This document shows positions 26,919 to 35,942 of a stretch of 64,000 bases of DNA, piece by piece (position 1 is the first letter of the stretch; every line of letters starts with the position of its first letter). The DNA is from Pseudomonadales bacterium (lineage in GTDB: Bacteria > Pseudomonadota > Gammaproteobacteria > Pseudomonadales > Porticoccaceae), in assembly GCA_024234435.1 (NCBI GenBank), contig JACKOF010000004.1:1-64000 (forward strand). Reading direction: 5' to 3'. A program made the position numbers and the translations under genes. The notes beneath the pieces were generated by a model. That model was not told the DNA's origin and did not search any database. It was given only the letters and a program-made list of their open reading frames with translations.

Positions 26919-27755
26919 ATGACGACCGTTACTCAATGCCTCCGGCGTGCGGAAGAACTGGTTGAAAGTGATAGCGCCCGTCTTGATGTCGAGGTTTTAT
27001 TAACCCATGTATTCAATGTTGATCGGGCCTGGTTATATAGCTGGTCTGATCGGGTGCTGGATGCTGCGCAGCTGGAGCAATTTGAAGCGTTATTTCAGCG
27101 TCGCCTGAATGGTGAACCGGTGGCCTATATCACTGGAGAAAAAGAGTTCTGGTCGTTGCCTCTGGCCGTGAATTTCTCCACTCTTATTCCTCGCCCCGAT
27201 ACGGAACTGTTAATCGAGCATGCTCTTGTGCTGCCGTTGCCTGAAAATGCACGAGTTCTGGATCTGGGAACCGGTACCGGGGCTATTGCCCTGGCACTGG
27301 CGAGTGAAAAACCGAACTGGCAGATTACCGCCGTGGATGTCAGCCCGGAAGCCGTCGCTCTTGCCGCGTGTAATGCCCGTAATCTAGAGGCGAGTAACGT
27401 TCGCGTGCTACAAAGCGATTGGTTTGATGCGCTGCGCGGTGAGGTGTTTGACCTGATTCTGAGCAACCCGCCTTATATCTCTGAGAACGACGAGCACCTG
27501 AATCAGGGTGACGTCCGATTTGAGCCAGCCACTGCTCTGGTGTCGGCGAAGCAGGGGTATGCAGATCTTGAAAAAATTATTGAAGATTCCGGCTTGTATC
27601 TCAACGCCGGTGGCTGGTTAGTGGTTGAGCATGGCTTTCAGCAAGGCGAAAAGATAACCGCACTGATGCGCGATAACGGCTTTGTCGAGGTTTCGCTACA
27701 TCAAGATCTGGGTGGTAACGACAGGGCCTCAATGGGTCGAAAAAACGGGTACTAA
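26919..27755 (+). CDS. prmC: Release factor glutamine methyltransferase
   Basis: Methylates the GGQ glutamine of release factors with S-adenosylmethionine. 278 residues: N-terminal helical domain, SAM motif VLDLGTGTGAIALALA and the catalytic NPPY in LSNPPYISEND. Directly after its substrate gene prfA. Confidence 0.97.
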   Translation: MTTVTQCLRRAEELVESDSARLDVEVLLTHVFNVDRAWLYSWSDRVLDAAQLEQFEALFQRRLNGEPVAYITGEKEFWSLPLAVNFSTLIPRPDTELLIEHALVLPLPENARVLDLGTGTGAIALALASEKPNWQITAVDVSPEAVALAACNARNLEASNVRVLQSDWFDALRGEVFDLILSNPPYISENDEHLNQGDVRFEPATALVSAKQGYADLEKIIEDSGLYLNAGGWLVVEHGFQQGEKITALMRDNGFVEVSLHQDLGGNDRASMGRKNGY

Positions 27756-27762
27756 TCAGATC

Positions 27763-28113
27763 CTAGAGCTCTTCTTCGCCCATAGGGTACTTTCTGGCAA
27801 GTTCGAGCAAGGCGTTGTGCTCGGCTTTTTCAATGGCGACAAAACGGCAGCCAAAGCTGCGGGTATTGTGTTTGTTCTTTTCGCCGGTCCAGGTAACTTC
27901 TGCGTGAATATCCAGTGGTGACGGATGGATATCTGCGGGTAGTTCGATGGCGAGGTTGAGGTAGTCGCCTACGGCTATATTGTGGTGAGTTTGCACCATC
28001 ATGCCGCCCACGGATATATCTCCCACGTGGCCAAAAAGACGCTGATCATCAGCTGATCTGACTTTTATGAGCTTAAGGAGCCGGGTTCTCGCTTGCTGCC
28101 TGTTCTCACGCAC
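27763..28113 (-). CDS. PilZ-domain protein
   Basis: 116 residues, one PilZ domain. The second c-di-GMP motif is seen as DISVGGM (about residue 30) and Arg-rich RENRQQARTRLLKL supplies the RxxxR element, so c-di-GMP binding is plausible. No membrane segment. Convergent with prmC, eight bases apart. Target unknown. Confidence 0.85.
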   Translation of the reverse strand: MRENRQQARTRLLKLIKVRSADDQRLFGHVGDISVGGMMVQTHHNIAVGDYLNLAIELPADIHPSPLDIHAEVTWTGEKNKHNTRSFGCRFVAIEKAEHNALLELARKYPMGEEEL

Positions 28114-28294
28114 TGCTCGGGGTATCCCTTACTTCGAGTGTTATGGTGTATTTTCCTGAATCTGAGGGAAGTGTGGCATATTTTTTTTTATTGAGCTAGA
28201 GCGTCTGTGGATAATCTGAAAACCTCATAAGGCGGGCACTAACGCATGGATTCACTGAATGTCCGCAGAGGAGAGGTTGTATTACTCAGTGGTG

Positions 28295-28789
28295 TCACGG
28301 TGTTAACTCGCCGCCGAGCAATTGATATTTGCCCTGGGAAAATATCAATGGTTGGCCGGTGCGGTAAGTGTAATCGACAACGCGGCCGATAATAATGGTG
28401 TGATCCCCTCCCGGGTAACACTGCTCGGTAGTGCATTGAAAGGATGCCAGTGCGCCCGAAAGAATCGGTATCTCGCGCGCATCAGGGTGCCAGTCTACGC
28501 GATTAAACTGGTCATCTTCCGGTGCAGCAAAAAGGCGGGATACCGGTGCCTGGGATGCTTCCAGCACGTTGACATTGAAGTGCGTACAATTTCTGAATAC
28601 CTCACAGTGAGTTGATCCGACCCCCAGGCACCAGAGAATAAGTGGTGGTTCAAGGGATACAGAAGAAAAGCTGTTCACCGTCATTCCGACTGGATTACCG
28701 CTGTTGTCCAGGGCGGTGACAACAGTAATTCCTGTCGCAAAAGAGCCCATAGCATTTCGTAGCTCTCGATTAACTTCAATATCAGGCAT
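28295..28789 (-). CDS. Flavin reductase-like/FMN-binding split-barrel protein
   Basis: 164 residues matching the flavin reductase domain: MGSFATGITVVTAL, GMTVNSFSSVSLEPPLILWC and HFNVNVLEASQ. Such proteins supply reduced FMN to two-component monooxygenases, but none is encoded nearby, so it may be a free-standing NAD(P)H:flavin reductase. The gap 28114-28294 upstream of the PilZ gene shows no feature I can support. Confidence 0.88.
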   Translation of the reverse strand: MPDIEVNRELRNAMGSFATGITVVTALDNSGNPVGMTVNSFSSVSLEPPLILWCLGVGSTHCEVFRNCTHFNVNVLEASQAPVSRLFAAPEDDQFNRVDWHPDAREIPILSGALASFQCTTEQCYPGGDHTIIIGRVVDYTYRTGQPLIFSQGKYQLLGGELTP

Positions 28790-28898
28790 GATTTTTTCTG
28801 GCTATTATTCTTGTCAGGGCGCCCTATCCTGAAACGAAAAGGGCTGTTGTGGGATGCATGATGCAGTATTGAATTGAAAAAAAACAGTAATGGCTTGT

Positions 28899-29468
28899 TT
28901 ATTCCCTGAAAGAGAGTGTGCTGAAACGGTGCACGGTCAGGTTGTCTGACCAGTAGTCGGTCGGGAGTCCGGCCTTTTTTTTCAGTGTCGCCATAAAAGA
29001 TGCAACATCCGGCAGGTGGTGCCAGTCTGAGGGAAGCAAGTGAGAACTGTGAACGCCTTCTGCCAGTAGCAAGCCGTCTTCACCCTCGCATATATGCTTC
29101 CTCAGCTCCTGCTCATTGTTGCAAATGATCGGTTCAGGCGGTGTTAACAGTGTGATTTCTATGGTGGTCTCTTTCATTTCCTCACGGGTGAGTGGCGGGA
29201 AACGGGGATCTTCAAAGGCGGCATCATAGGCATTCTGGCTGACATCCGTAATCAAAGGCAGATGGCTTTGCAGATTGCCCACGGCACCGCGGGTTTTTTT
29301 GTCCAGAATCAATCGCACGTAGTTGCCCAGTGCCTGTTGTAAGGGCTTGCTGAACACGGTTTCTTCAATATGAAGGTTTCTGCCAGTAGTGAGAAATACC
29401 TGAATATGCTCGCGGGCAATTTCAAGCAAAGTCTGCTGGTCTTTTTTGTCGATGGGGGTGTAGGGCAT
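28899..29468 (-). CDS. AMMECR1-domain protein (AmmeMemoRadiSam protein A type)
   Basis: 189 residues. AMMECR1 fold recognised from RGAVGNLQSHLPLITDV, AAFEDPRFPPLTREEM and EITLLTPPEPI. In the family the first motif is usually RGCIGSL; here the cysteine is alanine. The usual partners (Memo protein and radical SAM enzyme) are not in the window. Function unknown. Confidence 0.85.
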   Translation of the reverse strand: MPYTPIDKKDQQTLLEIAREHIQVFLTTGRNLHIEETVFSKPLQQALGNYVRLILDKKTRGAVGNLQSHLPLITDVSQNAYDAAFEDPRFPPLTREEMKETTIEITLLTPPEPIICNNEQELRKHICEGEDGLLLAEGVHSSHLLPSDWHHLPDVASFMATLKKKAGLPTDYWSDNLTVHRFSTLSFRE

Positions 29469-29653
29469 GAAAGTCGTCCCTGAGAACTCCGGTATTAGTA
29501 TGTTGTGACCTTTTTAGCAAAGCTGCCTGGCTGAGGCAATCGCTATTCCCGTTGGCTGCGGATATTTTCGTCCAATCAGTGTCTAAAGCCTGTCTCTGAC
29601 TGCAGGTCAGTTTATCAGTCTTTATCGTATCAACAAGTCCGGAAGGAGTGTTT

Positions 29654-30250
29654 ATGGGTCAGCTAGTGTGTGTATTCAACCGGTTTCACAATGCACTTTT
29701 CAACAGATTACAGTGCTTCGATGGTCTTGCACCGCTGGCTTTGAGGCTTTATTTGGTACCGGTGTTCTGGATGGCGGGTACTCAAAAAATTGATATGGCA
29801 ACATTTTTACCCTTTGATTACACGGTTCAATGGTTTGATGACGGTTTAGGTTTGCCGTTTCCCTATGTGATGGCTTTTCTTGCCGGGTGGACGGAAATAC
29901 TCGGTGCAGTGTTATTACTGATGGGCCTAGCCACTCGCTGGATATCCATACCGCTTATGGTGACTATGATTGTTGCCGCGTTAGCCGTCCATTGGGACCA
30001 GGGCTGGAGTGCCATAGCCAGTTCCGAATCCCGTGATATTGCTATCCGGCTGGGAGCAGCCAGGGAAATTCTTGAAGAACACGCCGATTACGATTGGCTG
30101 ACCGAAAAAGGAGGGTTTGTGATTCTCAATAATGGCATAGAGTTTTCCGTGACCTATTTCATTATGCTGATGAGCCTGATGTTCACCGGCGGTGGTCGTT
30201 TTACCAGTGTTGATTACTGGTTGATGAAATCCTGCAAGGCCGATCATTAA
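29654..30250 (+). CDS. DoxX-family membrane protein
   Basis: 198 residues with four membrane helices, DoxX/SURF4-like: LAPLALRLYLVPVFWMAGTQ and PYVMAFLAGWTEILGAVLLL. DoxX proteins are linked to quinone or sulfur redox chemistry and oxidative stress; the role here is unknown. ATG at 29654 with GGAAGGAG upstream is preferred over the GTG at 29648. A weak GC hairpin follows the stop near 30263-30292. Confidence 0.85.
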   Translation: MGQLVCVFNRFHNALFNRLQCFDGLAPLALRLYLVPVFWMAGTQKIDMATFLPFDYTVQWFDDGLGLPFPYVMAFLAGWTEILGAVLLLMGLATRWISIPLMVTMIVAALAVHWDQGWSAIASSESRDIAIRLGAAREILEEHADYDWLTEKGGFVILNNGIEFSVTYFIMLMSLMFTGGGRFTSVDYWLMKSCKADH

Positions 30251-30344
30251 GCTATCCGCCAACGGCAGCCGCATATTATCGTGCGGCAGTCTTCCTGTTC
30301 ACTGGTGCCCCCAAATCGGGTCTGAAAGCCGTTCAAGCAGGCCG

Positions 30345-30363
30345 GACAAGGTGGTGCTATAAT
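30345..30363 (+). promoter_or_regulatory. Extended -10 promoter element upstream of rhlB
   Basis: TGCTATAAT (TATAAT at 30358-30363) is a perfect extended -10 about 60 bases before the rhlB ATG. No good -35 is visible. Confidence 0.5.
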
Positions 30364-30426
30364 GCGCGGCCATTTCATTACAAGCCAGAACGATGGTAGT
30401 AGAACTACCGTTGCCGGAAGTTAAAT

Positions 30427-31746
30427 ATGACAGACCAATCCACCGGGCGTGAGCCACGGCAGAGCGAAACCACAGACGACAAAAAATCATCGAATCCCGG
30501 GCGACGTCGGCGTCGGCGCCGCAATGACAAAGACCCTGCTACAAAGAGTTGGGATCTCAGCCAGTTCCAGGTTCCACCCATGCCAGGCAAAACCCGCTTT
30601 CATGACCTCGACCTTCCACTGGAGTTGATGCATGGCATCGCAGACCTGAAGTTTGAATATTGCTCGCCGATTCAAGCGCGCTCGCTGCCTTATACCCTCA
30701 GCGGCCATGATGTTGTAGGCAAGGCTCAAACGGGCACTGGAAAAACAGCGGCATTTCTGGTGACCATTATTGATGATTTACTGAAAAATCCGATCAAAGA
30801 TGAGCGCTTTGCTGGTGAGACCAGGTCAGTAATTATTGCCCCGACCCGGGAACTGGTCATGCAGATTGCAGATGATGCCAAAGCGTTGACCAAATACACC
30901 GACCTCAAGGTTCATACGCTGGTCGGTGGTATGGACTACGATAAGCAGCGTCGACACCTGCATGAATCTCTGTGCGATATTCTGGTGGCTACTCCCGGAC
31001 GCCTGATTGATTTTTGTGGCAGTCGCGATGTTTATCTGGATCAGGTAGAAGTCCTGGTAATCGACGAAGCTGATCGCATGCTGGATATGGGATTTATTCC
31101 ACAGGTGCGCAGAATCGTTCGACAAACCCCGCATAAAGAACATCGACAGACACTGTTGTTTTCGGCCACTTTTACACCGGAAGTCGAGAGTTTGACTGAG
31201 CAGTGGACCATAGAGCCCATGCGTATTGAAATTGCACCAGAGCGAGTGGCTACAGCCTCGGTCGATCAGAAAGTCTATATCACCAGCGCAGAAGACAAGT
31301 TTAAACTGCTGCGCAATGTACTGGCCGGAGACAATGTTGAGAGTGTCATTGTGTTCGCCAACCGACGTGATCAATGCCGCCGTTTACAGGAAAAATTGCA
31401 GAAGATGGGTTTTAATGCAGGCCTGTTGTCCGGCGATGTGCCGCAGGGCAAACGGGTAAAAACCCTGGAAGGATTTAAAAGCGGAAAACTGCCCGTGCTG
31501 GTTGCCACCGACGTGGCGGGACGCGGAATCCATGTGGATGGCATCAGCCACGTTGTGAACTACACCCTGCCTGAAGAACCTGAGGACTACGTGCATCGTA
31601 TTGGTCGTACCGGGCGCGCTGGAAAAACCGGTATTTCTATCAGTTTTGCCTGCGAAGACGATGCTTTTCTGCTTGAGCCCATTCAGGAGCTATTGGGCGA
31701 AAAGCTCCATTGCGAAATTCCGGAAGCAGCGCTATTGGTCGAATAA
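30427..31746 (+). CDS. rhlB: DEAD-box ATP-dependent RNA helicase RhlB
   Basis: 439 residues. A basic, low-complexity N-terminus with seven consecutive Arg precedes the helicase core: Q motif region, KAQTGTGKTAAF, PTRELVMQ, VIDEADRML (DEAD), LLFSATF, and HRIGRTGRAGKTG. RhlB unwinds structured mRNA for the degradosome in E. coli; since the RNase here is the short G type, degradosome binding is not implied. Convergent with cysZ. Confidence 0.93.
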   Translation: MTDQSTGREPRQSETTDDKKSSNPGRRRRRRRNDKDPATKSWDLSQFQVPPMPGKTRFHDLDLPLELMHGIADLKFEYCSPIQARSLPYTLSGHDVVGKAQTGTGKTAAFLVTIIDDLLKNPIKDERFAGETRSVIIAPTRELVMQIADDAKALTKYTDLKVHTLVGGMDYDKQRRHLHESLCDILVATPGRLIDFCGSRDVYLDQVEVLVIDEADRMLDMGFIPQVRRIVRQTPHKEHRQTLLFSATFTPEVESLTEQWTIEPMRIEIAPERVATASVDQKVYITSAEDKFKLLRNVLAGDNVESVIVFANRRDQCRRLQEKLQKMGFNAGLLSGDVPQGKRVKTLEGFKSGKLPVLVATDVAGRGIHVDGISHVVNYTLPEEPEDYVHRIGRTGRAGKTGISISFACEDDAFLLEPIQELLGEKLHCEIPEAALLVE

Positions 31747-31759
31747 TCGGTCTCAGCCT

Positions 31760-32581
31760 TTATCCGGTTTTACGTTCTCTTACCTGGCGCTCCCACATGA
31801 TGGTTGCGCCAATCACCGAGGCGGGTATCGCCAGTAAATTCAAAATCGGAATACTGGTTGCCAGCAAAGTGCTGCCTCCAAAACTGATGGCCGCAAATTT
31901 CCGTGTGGCCATCAGTTGCCGCAACGAAATAAATTCAATAGCGCTATTGTCGGCGCCGTAATCCAGGTATTGCAGCGCCAGTGACCAGGCTCCCCACAAA
32001 AAGATAATCACTGGCGACAGCAGGCTGAATGGCGGAATAAATGACAGCACCAGGGTCAGCAGCAGCACTGCCACAATTCGCGGTAAAAAATACAGCAGTT
32101 TATGCAACTCTCGTTTAAATGATCGGCCAGCAATGGCAAGTACGGTATTAAACGTTAATGGCTCTGTTTTTATATCCGGGTTCTCCAGCGCAGAAACCTT
32201 CTCGGCCAGCAGGCCGTAAAACGGTGAAGCCAAGAGATTACCGACCAGTGCAAAGCTGTATCCGTAAATAACCAGCACTAATAAAGCGAATAACACCCAC
32301 ACAATCCAGGCCAAAAATTCCAGCCATTCGGGCAGGTAACTCATCAGGCTGTTCATCAGTATTGAAAACTGATCAACAATCACAATCGAAAGGCCAATAA
32401 ACACCAACAAATTAATAACTAATGGCGTCAGCACGAGCAAGCGCAAACGCGGGTGAAACAGCAATTGAAAGCCTTCCAGCAGGTAACCGGGACCGTTCAG
32501 TTTCTTTCCAACGGTATGGCGAATATTTTTTGCACTGACTGGTTTTTCACCTGTCATACTCATCTCATCTGTCTTGTGCAT
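31760..32581 (-). CDS. cysZ: CysZ-type sulfate transporter
   Basis: Membrane protein of the CysZ family (EI24-like), four helices or hairpins: LVLTPLVINLLVFIGLSIV, WIVWVLFALLVLVIYGYSFA, LLYFLPRIVAVLLLTLVLSF. Imports sulfate for cysteine synthesis. 273 residues from the ATG at 32581; a TTG at 32605 and ATGs at 32563/32557 are in frame, and ribosome sites are weak for all. Confidence 0.88.
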   Translation of the reverse strand: MHKTDEMSMTGEKPVSAKNIRHTVGKKLNGPGYLLEGFQLLFHPRLRLLVLTPLVINLLVFIGLSIVIVDQFSILMNSLMSYLPEWLEFLAWIVWVLFALLVLVIYGYSFALVGNLLASPFYGLLAEKVSALENPDIKTEPLTFNTVLAIAGRSFKRELHKLLYFLPRIVAVLLLTLVLSFIPPFSLLSPVIIFLWGAWSLALQYLDYGADNSAIEFISLRQLMATRKFAAISFGGSTLLATSIPILNLLAIPASVIGATIMWERQVRERKTG

Positions 32582-32722
32582 GATGGCAGAACAGTCTAAC
32601 CTCAAAAATATATTAAAGCAGTAAGCGCCGGTTTGTCCTGAAGGGAATACATTGATTACTAATCAGGACTCTGCAAAGAATACCGGCTAAAGAGAATGTG
32701 ACAGATAACAGGGAGATTGAAT

Positions 32723-33481
32723 ATGAGTACAGTGTTAAAAGTTTTAGCAGGGCTGGTGGTTCTGATTGTGGCAGCAGTTGTGGTGGTTGTTCTGAATCTG
32801 GATAAAGGCATCAAAACAGCGGTAGAAACCCTGGGGCCAAAATACACTCAGGCAGAAGTTACCTTGAACAAGGTAGATCTATCGCTGAAATCCGGCAAGG
32901 GCACACTGAGTGGTCTGGTTGTGGGTAACCCCGCCGGTTTTAAAACCGGCCAGGCATTTTCCCTGGGCGAAATCAGCGTGCAGGTCGATACCAGCACCGT
33001 CACCAAGCCGGTTATCGTGATTCAGCAAATCCGTATCATGGCACCGGAGATGACTTACGAATCCGGAAAAAATGGCAGCAATATTGATCAGCTGCAAAAG
33101 AATGTCACTGCAGCAGCGGGTAGTAGTCACAACGCAACGGATAGCGCCACCGAAGCAGAAGGCGAGGGAGTAAAACTGATCATTAAAGACCTGTTAGTCA
33201 GCGGCGGAAAAATTCACTACAGCAACGCCCTGTTGGGCGACAAAACCATTGATGTTGCGTTGCCTGAGATTCGTTTAACCGATATTGGCGAGAAGTCCGG
33301 TGGTGCAACCAGTGCTGAAGTGGTGAAAGAAGTGTTGGCCGCCATCAATAAAAAAGCCGGTTCAGCGATCGCCAACTCCCCGGCAATTGATGACCTTAAA
33401 AAGCAGTTGCAGAGTCAGTTGAAAGAGAAGGCAGATAAAGTGGTTGGTGACAAACTCAAGGGTCTATTTAACCGAGAATAA
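32723..33481 (+). CDS. Small AsmA/DUF748-like membrane-anchored protein
   Basis: 252 residues. One N-terminal membrane helix (VLAGLVVLIVAAVVVVVLNL), then a beta-rich periplasmic region with the AsmA-like opening (VTLNKVDLSLKSGKGTLSGL), a Ser/Thr/Ala-rich linker near 135 and a helical C-terminus rich in Lys. ATG with AGGGAG eight bases upstream. The stop codon lies inside a perfect 15-base tandem duplication. Confidence 0.75.
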   Translation: MSTVLKVLAGLVVLIVAAVVVVVLNLDKGIKTAVETLGPKYTQAEVTLNKVDLSLKSGKGTLSGLVVGNPAGFKTGQAFSLGEISVQVDTSTVTKPVIVIQQIRIMAPEMTYESGKNGSNIDQLQKNVTAAAGSSHNATDSATEAEGEGVKLIIKDLLVSGGKIHYSNALLGDKTIDVALPEIRLTDIGEKSGGATSAEVVKEVLAAINKKAGSAIANSPAIDDLKKQLQSQLKEKADKVVGDKLKGLFNRE

Positions 33482-33497
33482 GTTAACCGAGAATAAG
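33468..33497. repeat. 15-base perfect tandem duplication at a gene end
   Basis: TTAACCGAGAATAAG occurs at 33468-33482 and again at 33483-33497. Each copy contains the in-frame TAA stop, so the duplication leaves a second stop 15 bases downstream. Confidence 0.9.
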
Positions 33498-33524
33498 TGA
33501 TCGGCTATTTCAGGTAATGCAATC

Positions 33525-33563
33525 AGGCCGCCGGGATTTTTATGAAACTCGGTGGCCTTTTTT
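33525..33563 (+). terminator. Rho-independent terminator after the AsmA-like gene
   Basis: AGGCCGCCG (33525-33533) pairs with CGGTGGCCT (33550-33558), one G-U pair, followed by five or more T. Confidence 0.7.
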
Positions 33564-33810
33564 ATGCGTGCTGTATGACAGGGTTTGATCGGGGCTGAAT
33601 CAATTCACATGGGTGTTGCTTGGTTGTTCTGCGCGTTTGAAGGCTTCTCGACCAGAAGGGTGGGCAAGTGCAACGAAGTGGAGCGATTTTTGAGCTACTA
33701 GGCCGTCAATAAACAGGTGTCGCCTGCAACGCAGTTGATGATTCTGAATGCCTTGGTATTTTTGTGTAGCGAGTTTCTTAATCGTTCTGCCAGTCTTGGC
33801 TGACTTCTGC
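33564..33810. other. Intergenic stretch with possible degenerate peptide element
   Basis: No convincing gene. A 99-codon minus-strand frame (33600-33899) overlaps the end of the M48 gene; its C-terminus (LVAQKSLHFVALAHPSGREA) resembles a short sequence I recall recurring at intergenic positions in other genomes, so this may be a copy of a dispersed element rather than a protein. Confidence 0.3.
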
Positions 33811-35250
33811 TTACTGGCGAATAATTTTAATCCACTCACCCGGTTTGGGTTCTCCGGTCGGGTAATAGTTGTTGATAATGCGTAATTCTTCTTCGCCAAA
33901 TTTACCTAGCTTCAAGTGGTTTGCCAGTGCTGCAAAAGTGGTGTTTGCTGTGGCTTTAACGTAGTGAATGGTAAAGGCTTGCTGGGCTTGCAGCGCGCGG
34001 CGTGAAATCGGGCGAAAGCTTTTGATTATACTCATGAAGTCATCATTGGCCTGCTTTTTATCCACAGCGCTGCTGTCGTCTTTCAGCAGTATTTCTCCTT
34101 TGAAGATATAGGCAAGCCGACCATAGTAAATCACGGCCAGTCGTTGATCAGGTGTGGTACTGGCGGGTGTCTTCTTGCCGGGAATCAGGCCGGTGTGTCC
34201 TCTGAGCCCGGCCTGAACGAATGATTCGGATTTTTTGAGTAGCGGGATAGCCAGCTGTTTTTTAATGAATAGTTCGGGCGGCTCGGTAGTCCGGTTTGCC
34301 ATGCTCAGATCCATGCGAGCAGTGTTATCAGCGTTGTGGCTCTTGAGTGCGTTGCTGTGGCTGGAGAAGACCCAGCCTTCCGGGTAGTCAATCAGGAAGC
34401 CTAGTGTGGCGTTCTGGTAGCGATTTTTGGGTTTTTCCTGACTATCGATGTTCTGCCCCCAGACCATCCCTTCTGTTGCCAGACGGAAGGGTACAACGTT
34501 GGTTTCTGCCGAGAGGGTTTGCGGTAGTGTTCCAGCCTTGTTGATGACTTCTCGCAGACGCTGGTCGTTGCGGGGGTGGGAGGCAAAAAGCCCGTGATAG
34601 GTCTGGGTTTTTTTCCCGGATGCCTTGGCGCGCATTTTTTCGAGTCTTTCATGATCTTTCAGCAGTGATACAACTTCAATCATCGCTTGTGGTGGATAGC
34701 CTGCACGGTAGAGAAACTGTGCGCCTTTTTCGTCCGCTTCCAGTTCCATGTCGCGACCATAACCCTGAACCAGCGATGCCCCCCAGAGACCACTGGCTTC
34801 TCCAACTTCATTGCTGCGGGTGAGAACAGCCAGAATAACGGAGGTAATCTGGGAGCCGGCCTGGGCTCGGTTCTTGCGGGCGTGGTGGCGTTCGGTGATA
34901 TGCCCGACTTCATGCGCTAGAACCGCAGCCAGTTGCGCTTCGCTATTGAGGTAGGTAATCAAGCCTCGATTGATGTAGATATAACCGCCGGGGGTGGCAA
35001 AAGCGTTGATGCCGGGATCATCCAGTAGCGTAAACGTAAATTCAAGATCCGGAGTGTCTGATGTTTTTGCCACACGAAGGCCAACTTTTTTGACATAGTC
35101 CGCCAGTTTTCCGTCTGTTATTACGGGCATTTCTTGAAGGATTTTTTCATGCAGTTCGCGGCCGGTTTTTTGATCCGAGCTTTCGGCAAATACCCGAATT
35201 GCTGGAGAGGCAAGCAGGCTGATGGCCAGGATGAAGAAAAGGTGTTTCAT
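33811..35250 (-). CDS. Periplasmic M48-family metalloprotease (BepA/YfgC-like)
   Basis: 479 residues with a signal peptide (HLFFILAISLLASPAIRVFA). Zinc site HEVGH at about residue 114 and the third ligand region ELEADEKGAQFLYRAGY; NAFATPGGYIYINRGL is characteristic. The BepA TPR tail is replaced by a different C-terminal region ending in a LysM-like block (about 425-479, PGEWIKIIRQ). Family members degrade misassembled outer-membrane proteins. Last gene of the 13-gene operon; overlaps the preceding gene by four bases, which links it to the proteins below. Confidence 0.88.
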   Translation of the reverse strand: MKHLFFILAISLLASPAIRVFAESSDQKTGRELHEKILQEMPVITDGKLADYVKKVGLRVAKTSDTPDLEFTFTLLDDPGINAFATPGGYIYINRGLITYLNSEAQLAAVLAHEVGHITERHHARKNRAQAGSQITSVILAVLTRSNEVGEASGLWGASLVQGYGRDMELEADEKGAQFLYRAGYPPQAMIEVVSLLKDHERLEKMRAKASGKKTQTYHGLFASHPRNDQRLREVINKAGTLPQTLSAETNVVPFRLATEGMVWGQNIDSQEKPKNRYQNATLGFLIDYPEGWVFSSHSNALKSHNADNTARMDLSMANRTTEPPELFIKKQLAIPLLKKSESFVQAGLRGHTGLIPGKKTPASTTPDQRLAVIYYGRLAYIFKGEILLKDDSSAVDKKQANDDFMSIIKSFRPISRRALQAQQAFTIHYVKATANTTFAALANHLKLGKFGEEELRIINNYYPTGEPKPGEWIKIIRQ

Positions 35251-35942
35251 AGGCTTTCTCCCGATTCAGGCGGGGTGTTCTCTTTGTCAAAAAAACCGCG
35301 CAGCTGGTTGCCAATACTTTCGCAGGCCTGACTTTGAACTCTGGCGATAAAGGGGAGGGGGGCACCCACTCCGACCAGATAGGATGAACCCTTGGTGTCT
35401 ACCCGCACCCGGCCTTCTTCATCAAAGTCCGTCAGATCCCAGATGATCGCTTCGTAGGAAGAGGTTTTATCCCAAGTTGCAAAACCGAAGCAGCCGCCCC
35501 CTCCGGGACCAATCGCACAACTGATGCTGCCGGAGCTTTCGGTGGTTTCAGTGTTGCCGTCTACCCAGATCATATAGCGAATACCCAGTTCACTGATTTT
35601 GTTGTTGATCAGCGGTTCTTTTAGTACCCGTCGCAGGCGTTTGAGGCTCAAAGGGGCTGTGCGCGGTTCAAACCAAGGGTAGAGACTGTTGAGGAACAGG
35701 GGCTCTTCAAGTACGGTAACCCGGCTGTTTTCCGAGAGTTTGTCGCCGATACAATCAATAAAATCCGGCTCTGTTTCGTACTCACCGGCGTGGCGACGAC
35801 CCAAAACCACCACTCTTTCTCCGGCATTGATAGTGATAAGGTTGTTGTCCTCGCGATACTCATCAATGGTGGTAGAAGTGGTGCAGGCTTGCAGGAGTGC
35901 AAGCAGGGTTAACAGCAACAGTGCGGGAGCGGTCTTTTTCAT
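35247..35942 (-). CDS. Lipoprotein of unknown function (operon gene 12)
   Basis: Not recognised. 231 residues, signal peptide with lipobox LLQAC. The mature part has a FIDCIGDKL segment, GIRYMIWVDGN, and a Gly-rich GPGGGGCFGFATWD stretch with a cysteine; the pattern (compute a value at the end of the name-like N-part, then a small beta domain with AIIWDLTDF) recalls envelope stress or Csg-type assembly lipoproteins but I cannot place it. Overlaps its neighbours by four bases on both sides. Confidence 0.7.
   Translation of the reverse strand: MKKTAPALLLLTLLALLQACTTSTTIDEYREDNNLITINAGERVVVLGRRHAGEYETEPDFIDCIGDKLSENSRVTVLEEPLFLNSLYPWFEPRTAPLSLKRLRRVLKEPLINNKISELGIRYMIWVDGNTETTESSGSISCAIGPGGGGCFGFATWDKTSSYEAIIWDLTDFDEEGRVRVDTKGSSYLVGVGAPLPFIARVQSQACESIGNQLRGFFDKENTPPESGESL

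Noticed and set aside
33600..33899. 99-codon minus-strand gene downstream of M48
   Set aside because: Overlaps the M48 gene end in another frame; reported only as a possible repeat remnant.
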